Part shown: positions 27,368 to 37,002 of the stretch, piece after piece | Position numbering within the stretch: the stretch's first letter is position 1 | Layout of the letters: each line of letters starts with the position of its first letter | Origin: Rhodoligotrophos sp. CJ14 | Lineage (GTDB): Bacteria; Pseudomonadota; Alphaproteobacteria; Rhizobiales; Im1 | Direction of reading: 5' to 3' | DNA length: 64,000 bases | NCBI RefSeq assembly: GCF_038811545.1 | Contig: NZ_CP133319.1 | Coordinates: 4,042,001 to 4,106,000 of the forward strand | The notes under the pieces: model-generated | Told to the model about the DNA's origin: nothing | What the model saw: only the letters and a program-made list of their open reading frames with translations | Database searches by the model: none | Made by a program: the position numbers and the translations under genes

Positions 27368-29407
27368 ATGTCACGATTTTTGAGTGTCGACATCGGCGGC
27401 ACGCACACGGATCTGATCTATATCGACGAGGCAGCGGGACGTGTCTCGGTGGCGAAAGTTCCGACCACGCCTGAAAACCAGGCGGAGGGTCTGTTTAACG
27501 GCACCCAGGAGCTCGGGATTGCGCTCGCGGATGTAGACCTCGTCATCCACGGCACGACGGTGGCCACGAACGCGGTGATCGAGCGCAAAGGCGCCCGCTG
27601 TGGTCTCATCACCACCGAGGGGTTCCGTGACGTGCTGGAACTGCGGCGTCGCGATCGGCCGCACACATTCGGCCTCACCGGCACCTTTCAGCCGCTTATC
27701 GAGCGATCCTTTCGGCGAGAGGTCAAGGAGCGCGTCAGCGCCGAGGGCGAGATCCTGCACGCGGTCGATCCATCTCAGGTCCGAGAGGTTGCGGAGGGAC
27801 TGCTGGCCGATGGTGCTGAAGTCCTGGTGATCTGCTTCATGAACGCCTATGCAAATCCCGGTAACGAGCGCGCGGCCTATGAGGCAGTGAAGGAGTTCTG
27901 GCCGAACGATTATATCGCGGTCAGCTCCCAGATTCTGCCCGCCATCCGTGAGTTCGAGCGCACCAGCACCACCGTGGTGAGCGGCTATGTTCAGCCCTTG
28001 CTGTCTCGCTACTTCCGGCGCCTCACCGACAGGCTGCAGCAATATGGCTATAAGCGCGACCTTTTGATCGTGCAGTCCAACGGCGGGTTGATGAGCGCTG
28101 AGGTGGCGCCAAGGCTCGCCGCGAACACGATCCTTTCCGGCCCTGCCGGCGGGGCGACCGCGGCGGCCGCCATTGCCCACGAGATGGGGCTGAAGGATGT
28201 CGTCTCGGCCGATGTCGGGGGCACGAGCCTCGATATCTGCCTCATACGCGGCGGCCAGCCTTCGCTCACCCAGCAAAAGGCGCTGGAATTCGGCATTCCC
28301 CTGGCCACCCCGATGCTCGACATCGATGCCGTGGGCGCCGGAGGTGGCAGTCTTGCATGGATCGACAAGACCGGCATCCTGCAGATCGGGCCGGAAAGCG
28401 CGGGCTCTGATCCTGGACCTGCTTGCTATGGCCGGGGCACGCAGCCAACCATCACCGATGCAGCCTTGGTGACGGGATTGCTCGACCCGGAGACGGCGAT
28501 TGGCCAAAAACATGGCCGTCAAATGAACCCGGAATTGTCGCGCAAGGCGATCGACGAAAAGGTGGGCGGACCACTCAAGCTCGACACTCTGGCGGCAGCC
28601 GAGGCAATTCTGACAGTCGGCGGTCACAAGGTCTCGGGCCATTTACGCCGGCGCCTTGTGGAGCGTGGTCATGATCCTCGCGCCTTCTCGCTGGTGGCCT
28701 TCGGCGGCGCTGGCCCCCTCTTTGCAAACCGCATTCTGCGGCAAGTGGGGCTGGCGCGCGCAATAATCCCCTATTTCCCCGGGATTACATCTGCGCTCGG
28801 ATGCCTGCTGGGTCAGCTCCGGCACGACTTCGTGCGGACCGTGAATTACGATCTGGCCGCGCTCGACCCCGCAAGCCTGCGCGAGGTTTACGAGGCTTAC
28901 GAGCGGGAAGGGCATACATTGCTTGCCGAGGAGGGCGTCGAGGACAAGGACGTGCAGGTCCGGCTCGGTGCGGATATGGCCTATCGTGGGCAGACGCATA
29001 CGATACAGGTGGCCTTCCCCGAGGACATGCCGCTGACGCGGGAGGCGATCCGCAATGCTTTCGATGCCGCCTACCGTGAACGCTTCAGTGTGCTGCTCGA
29101 CCGGTCGGGCGTGATCCTGGTCAATGTGCGGCTGACCGTGTCCAGCGCCCATCGACCACCGCGCCTGTCCGAGTTGATTGAGGCGCCAGATTCCGCTTCA
29201 GAGGTCAAACCGACCAAAACGCAGCCGGTCTTCTTCGACGGCCAGTGGCACGAAGCGTCCGTCTTTGACCGCTTTGCCTTGCCGCGTGGAGCATCGGTCG
29301 CAGGACCCGCGATCTTGTCCCAGCCGGATGCCACGACCTTCGTCGAGCCCGGCTTCCGGGCGGTGGTCCACGATAGCCTGAACATCATAGTCGAGGCAGC
29401 GTCATGA
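27368..29407 (+). CDS. hyuA: Hydantoinase/oxoprolinase A-type subunit (ATP-binding), first copy
   Basis: The 679-residue protein belongs to the HyuA/5-oxoprolinase N-terminal family, an actin-like ATPase fold. Signatures are VDIGGTHTDLIYID (the usual Phe of GGTFTD is His13), VIHGTTVATNAVIERKGARCGLITTEGFRDVLELRRRDRP, ADVGGTSLDICLI, GAGGGSLAWID and SLVAFGGAGPLFANRI. With a HyuB partner it uses ATP to phosphorylate a cyclic amide and open its ring (hydantoins, oxoproline, caprolactam, pyrrolidinone are known examples). Its stop overlaps the hyuB start. The substrate here is not known. Confidence 0.92.
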   Translation: MSRFLSVDIGGTHTDLIYIDEAAGRVSVAKVPTTPENQAEGLFNGTQELGIALADVDLVIHGTTVATNAVIERKGARCGLITTEGFRDVLELRRRDRPHTFGLTGTFQPLIERSFRREVKERVSAEGEILHAVDPSQVREVAEGLLADGAEVLVICFMNAYANPGNERAAYEAVKEFWPNDYIAVSSQILPAIREFERTSTTVVSGYVQPLLSRYFRRLTDRLQQYGYKRDLLIVQSNGGLMSAEVAPRLAANTILSGPAGGATAAAAIAHEMGLKDVVSADVGGTSLDICLIRGGQPSLTQQKALEFGIPLATPMLDIDAVGAGGGSLAWIDKTGILQIGPESAGSDPGPACYGRGTQPTITDAALVTGLLDPETAIGQKHGRQMNPELSRKAIDEKVGGPLKLDTLAAAEAILTVGGHKVSGHLRRRLVERGHDPRAFSLVAFGGAGPLFANRILRQVGLARAIIPYFPGITSALGCLLGQLRHDFVRTVNYDLAALDPASLREVYEAYEREGHTLLAEEGVEDKDVQVRLGADMAYRGQTHTIQVAFPEDMPLTREAIRNAFDAAYRERFSVLLDRSGVILVNVRLTVSSAHRPPRLSELIEAPDSASEVKPTKTQPVFFDGQWHEASVFDRFALPRGASVAGPAILSQPDATTFVEPGFRAVVHDSLNIIVEAAS

Positions 29408-31041
29408 GCGAGATCGATCCCGTGACCCTGGCCGTCATCAAGGGCGGCCTCGATCAAATCGCGGAAGAAATGGATGCCGTCATCGCTGCCTCCGCCATCT
29501 CCCCGGTGATCGCGGACGCCTGGGACCGGGCGAGCGGCATCTATGACGGGGTGACAGGGGAGGTGATCGTTCAAGGCACCACCGGCATCCTTCTGTTCAC
29601 GACCGTGATGCAGCACACCGTCCAAGAGGTGATTAAGCGCCACGATCCGGCCAGCATGAAGCCGGGCGACGTCTATGTGATCAACGACCCCTATATGGGC
29701 GGCACGCACACCATGGATGTAAAATTTGTGCGCCCCTACTTTCACGACGGCAAAGTCGTCTTCTTCCTGGCCAATACCGGTCACTGGCCGGATGTCGGCG
29801 GAATGACCCCCGGCGGCTTCACGCCGGTCGCGACCGAGATCTACCAGGAAGGCCTGCGGCTTCCCCCGGTGAAGATCTACGATGGTGGCGAGCTGAACCA
29901 GGGCCTGCTCGAGGTCATGCTGCTCAACATGCGGGTGAGCGAAGACCGCTATGGTGACATGGCGGCTCAGATCAACGCGCTGGACATTGGCGTCAAGCGG
30001 CTGGACGAGCTCATCGCCATGCATGGCAAGGACACCGTCCTTGGTGCCACTGTGGAGCTGAAGCGGCGCTCGGAAGCGCTTATGCGTTCCCATATCGAGA
30101 GTATTCCAGACGGCACATATCACTTCTCCGACGTGCTCGACAGTGACGGAGTGGAAGAGGGCGAGTTGCTGATCGATCTGGTCATGACGGTGAAGGGTTC
30201 GGAGATCACTTTCGATCTGTCAGGGAGCTCGAAAGCTTGCCGGGGGCCTTTCAACAGCCCGATCAGTTGTACGGTCACCGGGCTCATGATCGCCATGAAC
30301 CATGTGTTCTGGGACGTGCCGATCAATTCCGGCTGCTTCGTGCCTTTTCATATCATCGTGCCGCGGGGCTCGATGCTCAATCCGGAGCCGCCGAGCTCCT
30401 GTAGCGGCTGCACCACCGAGACGACCCAACGGTTAATCGGTGTCGTGATGGGGGCGCTGGCCCAAGCGATCCCGGACAAGGTGCCGGCTTGCGCCTTCGG
30501 CACGGGGACGAATATCGGAATCGGGGGCCTTTCGCCCAGCAGGGGCCGTTACGCGACCGTCTTCTTCTTTGGCGGCGGCTATGGTGGGCATGGTGACGGC
30601 GACGGACTGACGAACGGGTCAACGCTCGTCTCCTCATCTCGGAACAGCTCGCTCGAAGTCCTGGAGCAGACCGTGCCGATCCTGTTCAGCCGGTATGAGG
30701 TCCGCGAAGGCTCGGCGGGCGATGGACAATTCCGCGGCGGGCTCGGGGTCGAGGTCGCATTCACCCTCCGTGATGGCGAAGCCACGATCACGCTGGTCGG
30801 CGATCGGGGCGCGCGCGGTCCCTACGGGCTCCAGGGTGGCGAGGCTGGCTTGCCGGCGCGGCACACGTTCTATGCGGCGGGAGAGGCAATCACACCCGCC
30901 CATTTGACAAAGATCGACCGGTTTCGGGTGAAGGCCGGGGATGGCGCTCATCTGCGTACACCTGGCGGCGGTGGCTGGGGCGATCCCGCCAAGCGGGACC
31001 GAAACGCGCGCGAGACCGACAAGCGCAATGGCTACTGTTGA
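29404..31041 (+). CDS. hyuB: Hydantoinase B-type subunit, first copy
   Basis: The 545-residue protein is a full-length HyuB/oxoprolinase C-type subunit. It opens DPVTLAVIKGGLDQIAEEM and has NDPYMGGTHTMDV, ANTGHWPDVGG, INSGCFVPFHIIVPRGSMLNPEPP and FRGGLGVEVAF; the end carries GDGAHLRTPGGGGWGDP. The residues that correspond to the metal ligands of the related caprolactamase beta subunit are all present: Asp41, His102, Asp105 and His127. This is probably the hydrolytic partner of the HyuA encoded upstream, with which it overlaps by 4 nt. Confidence 0.92.
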   Translation: MSEIDPVTLAVIKGGLDQIAEEMDAVIAASAISPVIADAWDRASGIYDGVTGEVIVQGTTGILLFTTVMQHTVQEVIKRHDPASMKPGDVYVINDPYMGGTHTMDVKFVRPYFHDGKVVFFLANTGHWPDVGGMTPGGFTPVATEIYQEGLRLPPVKIYDGGELNQGLLEVMLLNMRVSEDRYGDMAAQINALDIGVKRLDELIAMHGKDTVLGATVELKRRSEALMRSHIESIPDGTYHFSDVLDSDGVEEGELLIDLVMTVKGSEITFDLSGSSKACRGPFNSPISCTVTGLMIAMNHVFWDVPINSGCFVPFHIIVPRGSMLNPEPPSSCSGCTTETTQRLIGVVMGALAQAIPDKVPACAFGTGTNIGIGGLSPSRGRYATVFFFGGGYGGHGDGDGLTNGSTLVSSSRNSSLEVLEQTVPILFSRYEVREGSAGDGQFRGGLGVEVAFTLRDGEATITLVGDRGARGPYGLQGGEAGLPARHTFYAAGEAITPAHLTKIDRFRVKAGDGAHLRTPGGGGWGDPAKRDRNARETDKRNGYC

Positions 31042-31053
31042 GGGAGGAGCACC

Positions 31054-31476
31054 GTGACCACGGATCTGAGCGCCTATGAGGCCAGCATCGAAATCCGCGT
31101 CGACAGCCACTATTCGAACCACGTCGTGTCGCTCGGAACCATTGTCGAGCTGTTCGGGATGGCTGGCACGAAGCTCGCCTATCTGCTCGATGGCGACGGT
31201 GGTTTCATGCGCGCCATGGACAAGGTGGAGTTCCTCGCTCCCGCCTACGAGGGCGACTACCTCAAGGTGACGGCGAAGCTCGTCTCGGTCGGGCGAACGT
31301 CCCGCAAGCGCCAGTATGAATGCTGGTGCGTCGCGCGGACCTTCGGAATTGGCACTGAGCCCTCCCATGGCGAGGTTCTCGAAACTCCCATTCTCATCGC
31401 AAAAGCTGAGGGGGTGACGGTGACCCCCATCGAGTTTCAGCGCACCACGCCGGTCGCGCTGCGGGCAGACAGCTGA
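31054..31476 (+). CDS. Hotdog-fold protein resembling 3-aminobutyryl-CoA ammonia-lyase
   Basis: The 140-residue protein (start ATG or GTG at 31054 after GGGAGGAGC) has a thioesterase/dehydratase-like hotdog pattern: RVDSHYSNHVVSLGTIVELFGMAGTKLAYLLDGDGGFMRAMDKVEFLAPAYEGDYLKVTAKLVSVGRTSRKRQYECW. The first half resembles Kal-type ammonia-lyases of lysine fermentation and beta-alanyl-CoA ammonia-lyases, which remove NH3 from 3-aminoacyl-CoA. A plain thioesterase or MaoC-like hydratase is the main alternative. It sits between two Hyu pairs, and a paralogue at 41222 is also next to an acyl-CoA ligase, so a CoA-ester substrate is likely. Confidence 0.72.
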   Translation: MTTDLSAYEASIEIRVDSHYSNHVVSLGTIVELFGMAGTKLAYLLDGDGGFMRAMDKVEFLAPAYEGDYLKVTAKLVSVGRTSRKRQYECWCVARTFGIGTEPSHGEVLETPILIAKAEGVTVTPIEFQRTTPVALRADS

Positions 31477-31485
31477 GGCCTCGAC

Positions 31486-33135
31486 ATGACCGCGCCCAGT
31501 ATCGTCGACCAGCAGATCATCGGCCGTGCCTTGCACGCTGTTGCCGAAGAGATGGGGATCAACCTCCTGCGCAATGCCTTTTCCTCGATCGTGCGCGAGG
31601 CAAAGGACATGTCGACGGCCCTGTTCGATGCCAATGGCGTGCTCATTGCCCAGCCCGATCATATCCCGATCCTGCTCAGCGCGATGACGACGGCCATTGG
31701 TGCATGCTTGCAGCGGTTCGATCCGGATCAGATGACCGAAGATACCGTGCTGGTCACCAACGATCCCTATCGCGGCTGTCATCATCTCAACGACATTGCG
31801 CTTTTCATGCCGGTCTTTGCCGAGGGCAAACGCATCGCTTTTGTCGGCTCGATCGCCCATCATATCGACGTAGGTGGCGCTGCCCCGGGCATCCTTCCGC
31901 ATGCCTCAGAAATCTATGAGGAAGGCAAGATCATACCGCCAACGCGGATGCGGCTCGAGAAGGGTCGGTTTCCCGCGCTTTTCGAACAGCTCATCACCGC
32001 GAATGTGCGCGTGCCCGACGAGACCATGGGCGATCTGAATGCCCAGCTCGTTGCCTTGTTCTCTGGACGGAGCCGATTGCAGTCCCTGGCGAAGCGCTAT
32101 GGCGTCGAGACGATCTGCTCGACCATGACATCGCTGGTCGCGGCCTCTGAAAGCGTCATGACGGCGACGCTGGAGGCCATGGATGATTTCGACGTGGAGG
32201 GCAGCGCCTGGCTCGATGATGATGGCATTGGTGGGCCGCCGATGGTGGTCCGGACGCGGCTGACGAAGACCGGCGGCAAGCTCATCATCGACTTCGCGGG
32301 AACGGATGATCAGCGCCCCTGCATGATGAATGCGAACCTCTCATCGACCCTGGGTGCCGTCTGGACCATCATTCGCCAGGTTCTCGGGGCGGGCATAGAG
32401 ATGTGGCACAATGCCGGCGCTGTGCGCCCGATCGAGGTGCGCGTTCCCGAAGGGTCGTTCCTGAACCCGGTGCCGCCGGCCAGTGTCCACGGCCGGATCA
32501 TTACCGCTTACCGCGTCTATGATGCAGTCATGGACGCCTTGCAAAAGGCAATTCCCGAGCGGGTCATGGCGACCGGCTTTAATTCCTCCATCTGCCTTGC
32601 CATCAGCCGCATGCGTGAGGGCCGCTTCGACATTTTCGTCGAGGTGCTTTCCGGCGGCTGGGGAGGGCGCAATGGCAGCGACGGGCCGAGCGCCTTGCCT
32701 TTCCCGTTGAGCAATTGCTCCAACGCGCCGACCGAATATGTCGAGCGGCAATTCCCGTTTTTGCGGATCCGCAGCTATGGTCTCGAGCCGAACTCCGCTG
32801 GCGCCGGAAAATGGCGCGGCGGGGCCGGCGAGGTCCGGGAATATGACGTTCTCGAGGACAATGTTCTCGTCACCGTTTTCACCGACCGGTTCAAATATGG
32901 AGCGCCGGGCGCTCTGGGAGGCGAGAACGGCTTGCCGGGCCGCATTGAGGTGGAGCGCGGGAACGAGCTCATTCCGCTCTCCTCTAAGACAGGCTTCATG
33001 CTCAAGGCGGGTGATCGACTGCGGATGGTCGGTGGCGGCGGCGGCGGATACGGACTGGCCAGTGAGCGGGCGGAAAGCGCCTCGCTTGCGGACCGAGTTT
33101 CGGGGCTGGTGGCCGTTGCAGAACCGGCGATGTGA
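31486..33135 (+). CDS. hyuB: Hydantoinase B-type subunit, second copy
   Basis: The 549-residue protein is a full-length HyuB homologue but clearly different from the first copy. It shows DQQIIGRALHAVAEEMGINLLRNAFSSIVREAKDMSTALFD, NDPYRGCHHLNDI, GSIAHHIDVGG, MVVRTRLTKTGGKLIIDFAGT, and a C-terminal glycine-rich KWRGGAGEVREY and GDRLRMVGGGGGGYG. The putative metal ligands Asp41, His100, Asp103 and His125 are kept. It precedes the second hyuA by 6 nt, so the order of this pair is B then A, the reverse of the first pair. Confidence 0.92.
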   Translation: MTAPSIVDQQIIGRALHAVAEEMGINLLRNAFSSIVREAKDMSTALFDANGVLIAQPDHIPILLSAMTTAIGACLQRFDPDQMTEDTVLVTNDPYRGCHHLNDIALFMPVFAEGKRIAFVGSIAHHIDVGGAAPGILPHASEIYEEGKIIPPTRMRLEKGRFPALFEQLITANVRVPDETMGDLNAQLVALFSGRSRLQSLAKRYGVETICSTMTSLVAASESVMTATLEAMDDFDVEGSAWLDDDGIGGPPMVVRTRLTKTGGKLIIDFAGTDDQRPCMMNANLSSTLGAVWTIIRQVLGAGIEMWHNAGAVRPIEVRVPEGSFLNPVPPASVHGRIITAYRVYDAVMDALQKAIPERVMATGFNSSICLAISRMREGRFDIFVEVLSGGWGGRNGSDGPSALPFPLSNCSNAPTEYVERQFPFLRIRSYGLEPNSAGAGKWRGGAGEVREYDVLEDNVLVTVFTDRFKYGAPGALGGENGLPGRIEVERGNELIPLSSKTGFMLKAGDRLRMVGGGGGGYGLASERAESASLADRVSGLVAVAEPAM

Positions 33136-33141
33136 GGGGCG

Positions 33142-35175
33142 ATGCGGGTTGGAATCGAAATCGGCGGCACGTTCACGGATCTGATTGCCGTCTCGGACAA
33201 TGGTGAGATCGAGTCGGCCAAGGCGCTCAGCACGCCATCAAACCCTGCCCTGGGGGCTCTCGATGCCTTGCTGCGCTGGCGGCCCGACGCATCGGGCGTC
33301 AAGAGCCTCGTGCACGGCTCGACAGTGGCAACGAATGCGGTGATCGAGCGTAAGGGCGCACTGACTGCACTGCTGGTCACCGAAGGCCACCGCGACATTC
33401 TCGAAATCCAGCGGCACGAGAAGTCAGACATCTTCGACATGCACTACACATCGCCAGTACCGCTAGTACCGCGACAATGGTCCATTGAGGTGCGCGAAAG
33501 GCTCGATGCGGCGGGGCAGGTCGTAACGCCATTGGCTCTGGACGCGCGGCTGGAGACCGAGATTGAGCGGCTGGTGGAGCGCGACGGCATCTCGTCCATC
33601 GCCATTTGCCTGCTCCACAGCTATCTGAATGCCGATCACGAACTGGCACTGGAATCCTGGCTGAGGGACCGGTTCCCCGGCCTTCAGGTCAGCCTCTCGT
33701 CCGTCATCAATCCCGAATACCGCGAATATGAGCGCGCCAGCACCACCGTCATGAGCGCATATTTGCGGCCCGTGGTCGCTGGCTATATGGGCGATGTCCA
33801 GCGGCTGATGCGTGAGAACGGGCTCGAGGGCAACATTCAGATCATGCAGTCCTCAGGCGGCATTATTCCCATCGAGGCGGCCCGCGAGAAGGCTGTCAAT
33901 GTGGTGCTGTCGGGGCCTGCCGCTGGGGTCGTGGGCGCCGTCTTCATGGGCGGTCTTGCGGGCGTCCGCGACTTCATCACCTTGGATATGGGGGGCACCA
34001 GCACGGATGTGTGCCTGGTGCGCGATCTCCAAGCGACCCTCTCCTATGACAACAAGGTGGATGGACTGCCGGTGCGGGCGCCCACATTTGATATTCAGGT
34101 GGTGGGTGCGGGCGGCGGATCGATCGCTGCCGTGGACCCTGCCGGTTATCTCCGCGTTGGGCCGCGAAGCGCTGGTGCCGATCCAGGTCCTTGCTGCTAT
34201 GGCCGGGGCGGAACCGAACCGACCACTACCGATGCGACGGCATTGATGGGCATTCTTCGCCCCCACCGATTCTTCGGTGGCAATCTCGAGCTTCGGCTGG
34301 ATCTCGCACGCGAGGCGGTGGAGACGCTCGCGCAAGCCCTAAGCCTGCCGACCCTCGACGTCGCAGAAGGAATTCGCCGGATCGCCAATGCGAACATGAC
34401 AGAGACCATTCGCTTGATCTCGATCGAGCGCGGTCACAATCCCCGCGATTTTGCGATCCTCGCATTCGGCGGAGCGGGTGGGCTCCATGCCTGCGAGGTC
34501 GCGGAAGAACTGATGATCGATACCGTCGTTGTGCCCGAGCATCAGGGCGTGCTCTCCGCCCTCGGCCTGCTCGCCAGCGATTTCACACTGGATCTCGTGA
34601 AATCCCACCCGGTGGATGAAGATCGGATAGATCTCGATGTGCTGGCATCGACCTTCGCGTCATTGGAGGACGCCGCGCGGTCGGAATTCGGCCGTTATGG
34701 GCTCGACACAAGTGACATTCTGATCACTCCCAGTATCGATATCCGCTACCGCGGGCAAGCCTCGGAACTCAACGTTCCGATCGCGGATGGATTAATCAAC
34801 ACCGCCGCACCCAACGGCTGGATCGCGAAGTTCCACGCGCTTTACGAAGAGCGCTTCGGACACAGCTTTCCCGAGAAGCGGGCACAGATTGTTAATCTGC
34901 GGCTTGTGGCGCGCAAACCAGCCGGCCGCATCGATCTCGCGCCCAAGCCGAAGGGGAAAGCACCGTCGGTGGAAGCCGGCGAGATCTTCTTCGGAGGAAG
35001 GGTCCGGCAGGCGCAGTTCCTCTGGCGGCCGGAACTTCCGGCTGGTTTCACCTGTTCGGGCCCGGCGATCGTTGAGGATCACTTCGCCACGACATTCATT
35101 CCGCCCGGCTGGGATCTCGCCGTACATGAGATGGGAACATTGCTGCTGAGGAAAGCCCATGACGCAGCCGAATAG
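33142..35175 (+). CDS. hyuA: Hydantoinase/oxoprolinase A-type subunit, second copy
   Basis: The 677-residue protein keeps all HyuA signatures: IEIGGTFTDLIAV, LVHGSTVATNAVIERKGALTALLVTEGHRDILEIQRHEKSDIFD, PEYREYERASTTVMSAYLRP, LDMGGTSTDVCLV, GAGGGSIAAVDPAG and ILAFGGAGGLHACEVAEEL. It would be the ATP-using partner of the preceding HyuB. Its 3' end overlaps the start of the third, short HyuB gene by 17 nt. The two HyuA copies are divergent enough to suggest different substrates and not a recent duplication. Confidence 0.92.
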   Translation: MRVGIEIGGTFTDLIAVSDNGEIESAKALSTPSNPALGALDALLRWRPDASGVKSLVHGSTVATNAVIERKGALTALLVTEGHRDILEIQRHEKSDIFDMHYTSPVPLVPRQWSIEVRERLDAAGQVVTPLALDARLETEIERLVERDGISSIAICLLHSYLNADHELALESWLRDRFPGLQVSLSSVINPEYREYERASTTVMSAYLRPVVAGYMGDVQRLMRENGLEGNIQIMQSSGGIIPIEAAREKAVNVVLSGPAAGVVGAVFMGGLAGVRDFITLDMGGTSTDVCLVRDLQATLSYDNKVDGLPVRAPTFDIQVVGAGGGSIAAVDPAGYLRVGPRSAGADPGPCCYGRGGTEPTTTDATALMGILRPHRFFGGNLELRLDLAREAVETLAQALSLPTLDVAEGIRRIANANMTETIRLISIERGHNPRDFAILAFGGAGGLHACEVAEELMIDTVVVPEHQGVLSALGLLASDFTLDLVKSHPVDEDRIDLDVLASTFASLEDAARSEFGRYGLDTSDILITPSIDIRYRGQASELNVPIADGLINTAAPNGWIAKFHALYEERFGHSFPEKRAQIVNLRLVARKPAGRIDLAPKPKGKAPSVEAGEIFFGGRVRQAQFLWRPELPAGFTCSGPAIVEDHFATTFIPPGWDLAVHEMGTLLLRKAHDAAE

Positions 35176-36175
35176 TCCGATGAGCGTGACCAGCTCATCT
35201 GTCACTGACCTTCCACTCGTTATGCGCTCCGCCTTTCTCGAGAAATGCCCGAAGCCTGCGGCAACCTGGCCGTTATGCATGGGACTGGTCTCAGCGGAAG
35301 GGAACGTGCTCGCGCAGCACGAGGATCTGCCGATATTCGCCAGTGTGCTGGAAGGTGTGGCACGCGCAGCTGTGGCGCGTTTCGGGAAAAGCGACTGGGC
35401 GGATGGCGAGCTTTATCTCAGCAACGATCCCTATTTGGGCGGGCTTGATCTTGGCACGATCGTGATGCTGGCGCCCATCTTCGTTCAAGATCGGCTGGCT
35501 GCCTTGGCCGGTGGTGCGCTCCGGCTGGACGACATTGGCGCGATGCGGGATGACATCTTCACCTTCGGCCGCGAGATCATGCATCAGGGCGTCCGGCTTT
35601 CCGGCCTGCGTTTCCCCCTGGAGAAGGGTCACGTGCCGGAAATGCTTGAAAATTATCTGGCTGCCAACATCCGCAACCCTGAGCTGGCTATTCCCGCGCT
35701 GAATGCCCTGGCCGCTGCCGTTGCGGGCATTCGCATCGACGGCGTTGAAGCCATCGCGCAACGGAGCCGCGATACGGCGCATGCAGCAGAGGCGGCGGCG
35801 AGGACACTGGCGCTGGCAGAATTGGGCGAGGCGCGTGATCCGTCCGGCGAGACGCTGCAACTCAAATTCGCCTGTATCGGCAACCAGATCCGCGTTAGTG
35901 CCGATTACACCCCCATAGATCGAGAAGGCCGCAACGCGTCCCTCGCGGCCGTCCGGGCTGGCATCCTTGTTGCGCTCGCCGAGGCCGTCGACATTCGTCC
36001 TTGGGCCTTGAGTGAGTGCGTCAACCTCGAGGTGCCTGAGAAATCCAGATTCAACGCAACCTATCCCGCCGCCGTGCAGGGCGTAGCGTGGGCCGCGTTC
36101 CTGTCCTATCAAGCGACCGTACACGCTTTGGGCCGTGTCGCGACACTCGATCGGCGCCAATTCCTCGGGGAGTGA
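35159..36175 (+). CDS. Half-length HyuB-like protein lacking the metal-binding residues
   Basis: The 338-residue protein aligns with only the N-terminal part of HyuB (families are about 545 residues). It keeps the scaffold motif SNDPYLGG and EKGHVPEMLENYLAANIRNPELAIPALNALAAAV, but the positions of the four putative metal ligands read Pro38, Asp97, Thr100 and Arg122 instead of Asp, His, Asp and His. It begins inside the hyuA end and stops 5 nt before the convergent permease gene. The long open frame and intact 5' overlap argue for a retained, perhaps structural or regulatory subunit, although a decaying gene is possible. Confidence 0.75.
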   Translation: MTQPNSPMSVTSSSVTDLPLVMRSAFLEKCPKPAATWPLCMGLVSAEGNVLAQHEDLPIFASVLEGVARAAVARFGKSDWADGELYLSNDPYLGGLDLGTIVMLAPIFVQDRLAALAGGALRLDDIGAMRDDIFTFGREIMHQGVRLSGLRFPLEKGHVPEMLENYLAANIRNPELAIPALNALAAAVAGIRIDGVEAIAQRSRDTAHAAEAAARTLALAELGEARDPSGETLQLKFACIGNQIRVSADYTPIDREGRNASLAAVRAGILVALAEAVDIRPWALSECVNLEVPEKSRFNATYPAAVQGVAWAAFLSYQATVHALGRVATLDRRQFLGE

Positions 36176-36180
36176 CCATC

Positions 36181-37002
36181 CTAAACCGGCCTTGCACCAG
36201 AGCCGAAACGGTAGGACAGCCCGAGGGCGACACAGACCAGCAGCACCTGCATTACGGAGACAGCCGCGATCGTGGGGTCGATTTCGTTCATGATGTTGTC
36301 GAACATCTTCTTTGGCAGCGTCATGTTGGCCCCGCCCAGGAACATCGCGACAACGAGTTCGTCGAATGAAGAGACGAACGCGAGGAACATTGCCGACACG
36401 AGCGCCGGCCTGATGATCGGCAGTGTGACGCGCCAGACTGCCTTTAGCCGGCTTGCGCCGAGACCCATGGCCGCCTGCTCCAAACGCGGATCGACCGTCT
36501 TCAGCGAGGCCGAGACGATGATCACCACATAAGGGATGGCGAGCACCGTGTGGGCCAGCACGATGCCGCGCCAGTCCCCGATAAGGCGCAATTGCGAGAA
36601 CAAGCCGTAGATTGCCACCGAATAGATGATCGTCGGGACCAGCAGCGGGGTCATGGACAGCTGATTGATGGTCTCACGGCCCGGGTAGCGGCCGCGCACC
36701 AGGCTGAAGGCCATCATCGTGCCGAGCACTGTCGCGAGCACCGTTGTGGCCGCGGCGATTTTGAGGCTCCGATAAGTGGAATCGAGCCAGGAGTAGTCCT
36801 GGAAATAGGCCTCATACCATCGCAGCGAGAAACCGGGCGGTGGAAACTGGAGATAGGACGCAGAGCTGAACGAGATGGGGAAGACGATCAGCAGCGGCAC
36901 CATCAGAAAGGCAAACACCAGGCCCGCATAGAGATAGAGGAGGGCTCTTCCCCAGCTGGGTTGACCGGGCCGCCGGCGTCTCCGGGTGATGATCTCGTTC
37001 AC
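36181..37002 (-). CDS. ABC transporter permease, PotC type (second importer)
   Basis: The 273-residue protein has about six helices, the coupling loop AAMGLGASRLKAVWRVTLPIIRPALVSAMFLAF and the PotC-like segment VSSFDELVVAMFLGGANMTLPKKMF. It is the last gene of a minus-strand importer operon and overlaps the upstream permease stop by 4 nt. It meets the hyu operon tail to tail with a 5-nt gap, with no terminator visible between them. Confidence 0.9.
   Translation of the reverse strand: MNEIITRRRRRPGQPSWGRALLYLYAGLVFAFLMVPLLIVFPISFSSASYLQFPPPGFSLRWYEAYFQDYSWLDSTYRSLKIAAATTVLATVLGTMMAFSLVRGRYPGRETINQLSMTPLLVPTIIYSVAIYGLFSQLRLIGDWRGIVLAHTVLAIPYVVIIVSASLKTVDPRLEQAAMGLGASRLKAVWRVTLPIIRPALVSAMFLAFVSSFDELVVAMFLGGANMTLPKKMFDNIMNEIDPTIAAVSVMQVLLVCVALGLSYRFGSGARPV

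Noticed and set aside
27371-28642. 423-codon open frame on the minus strand
   Set aside because: It is antisense to hyuA, which has all family motifs in the other strand.
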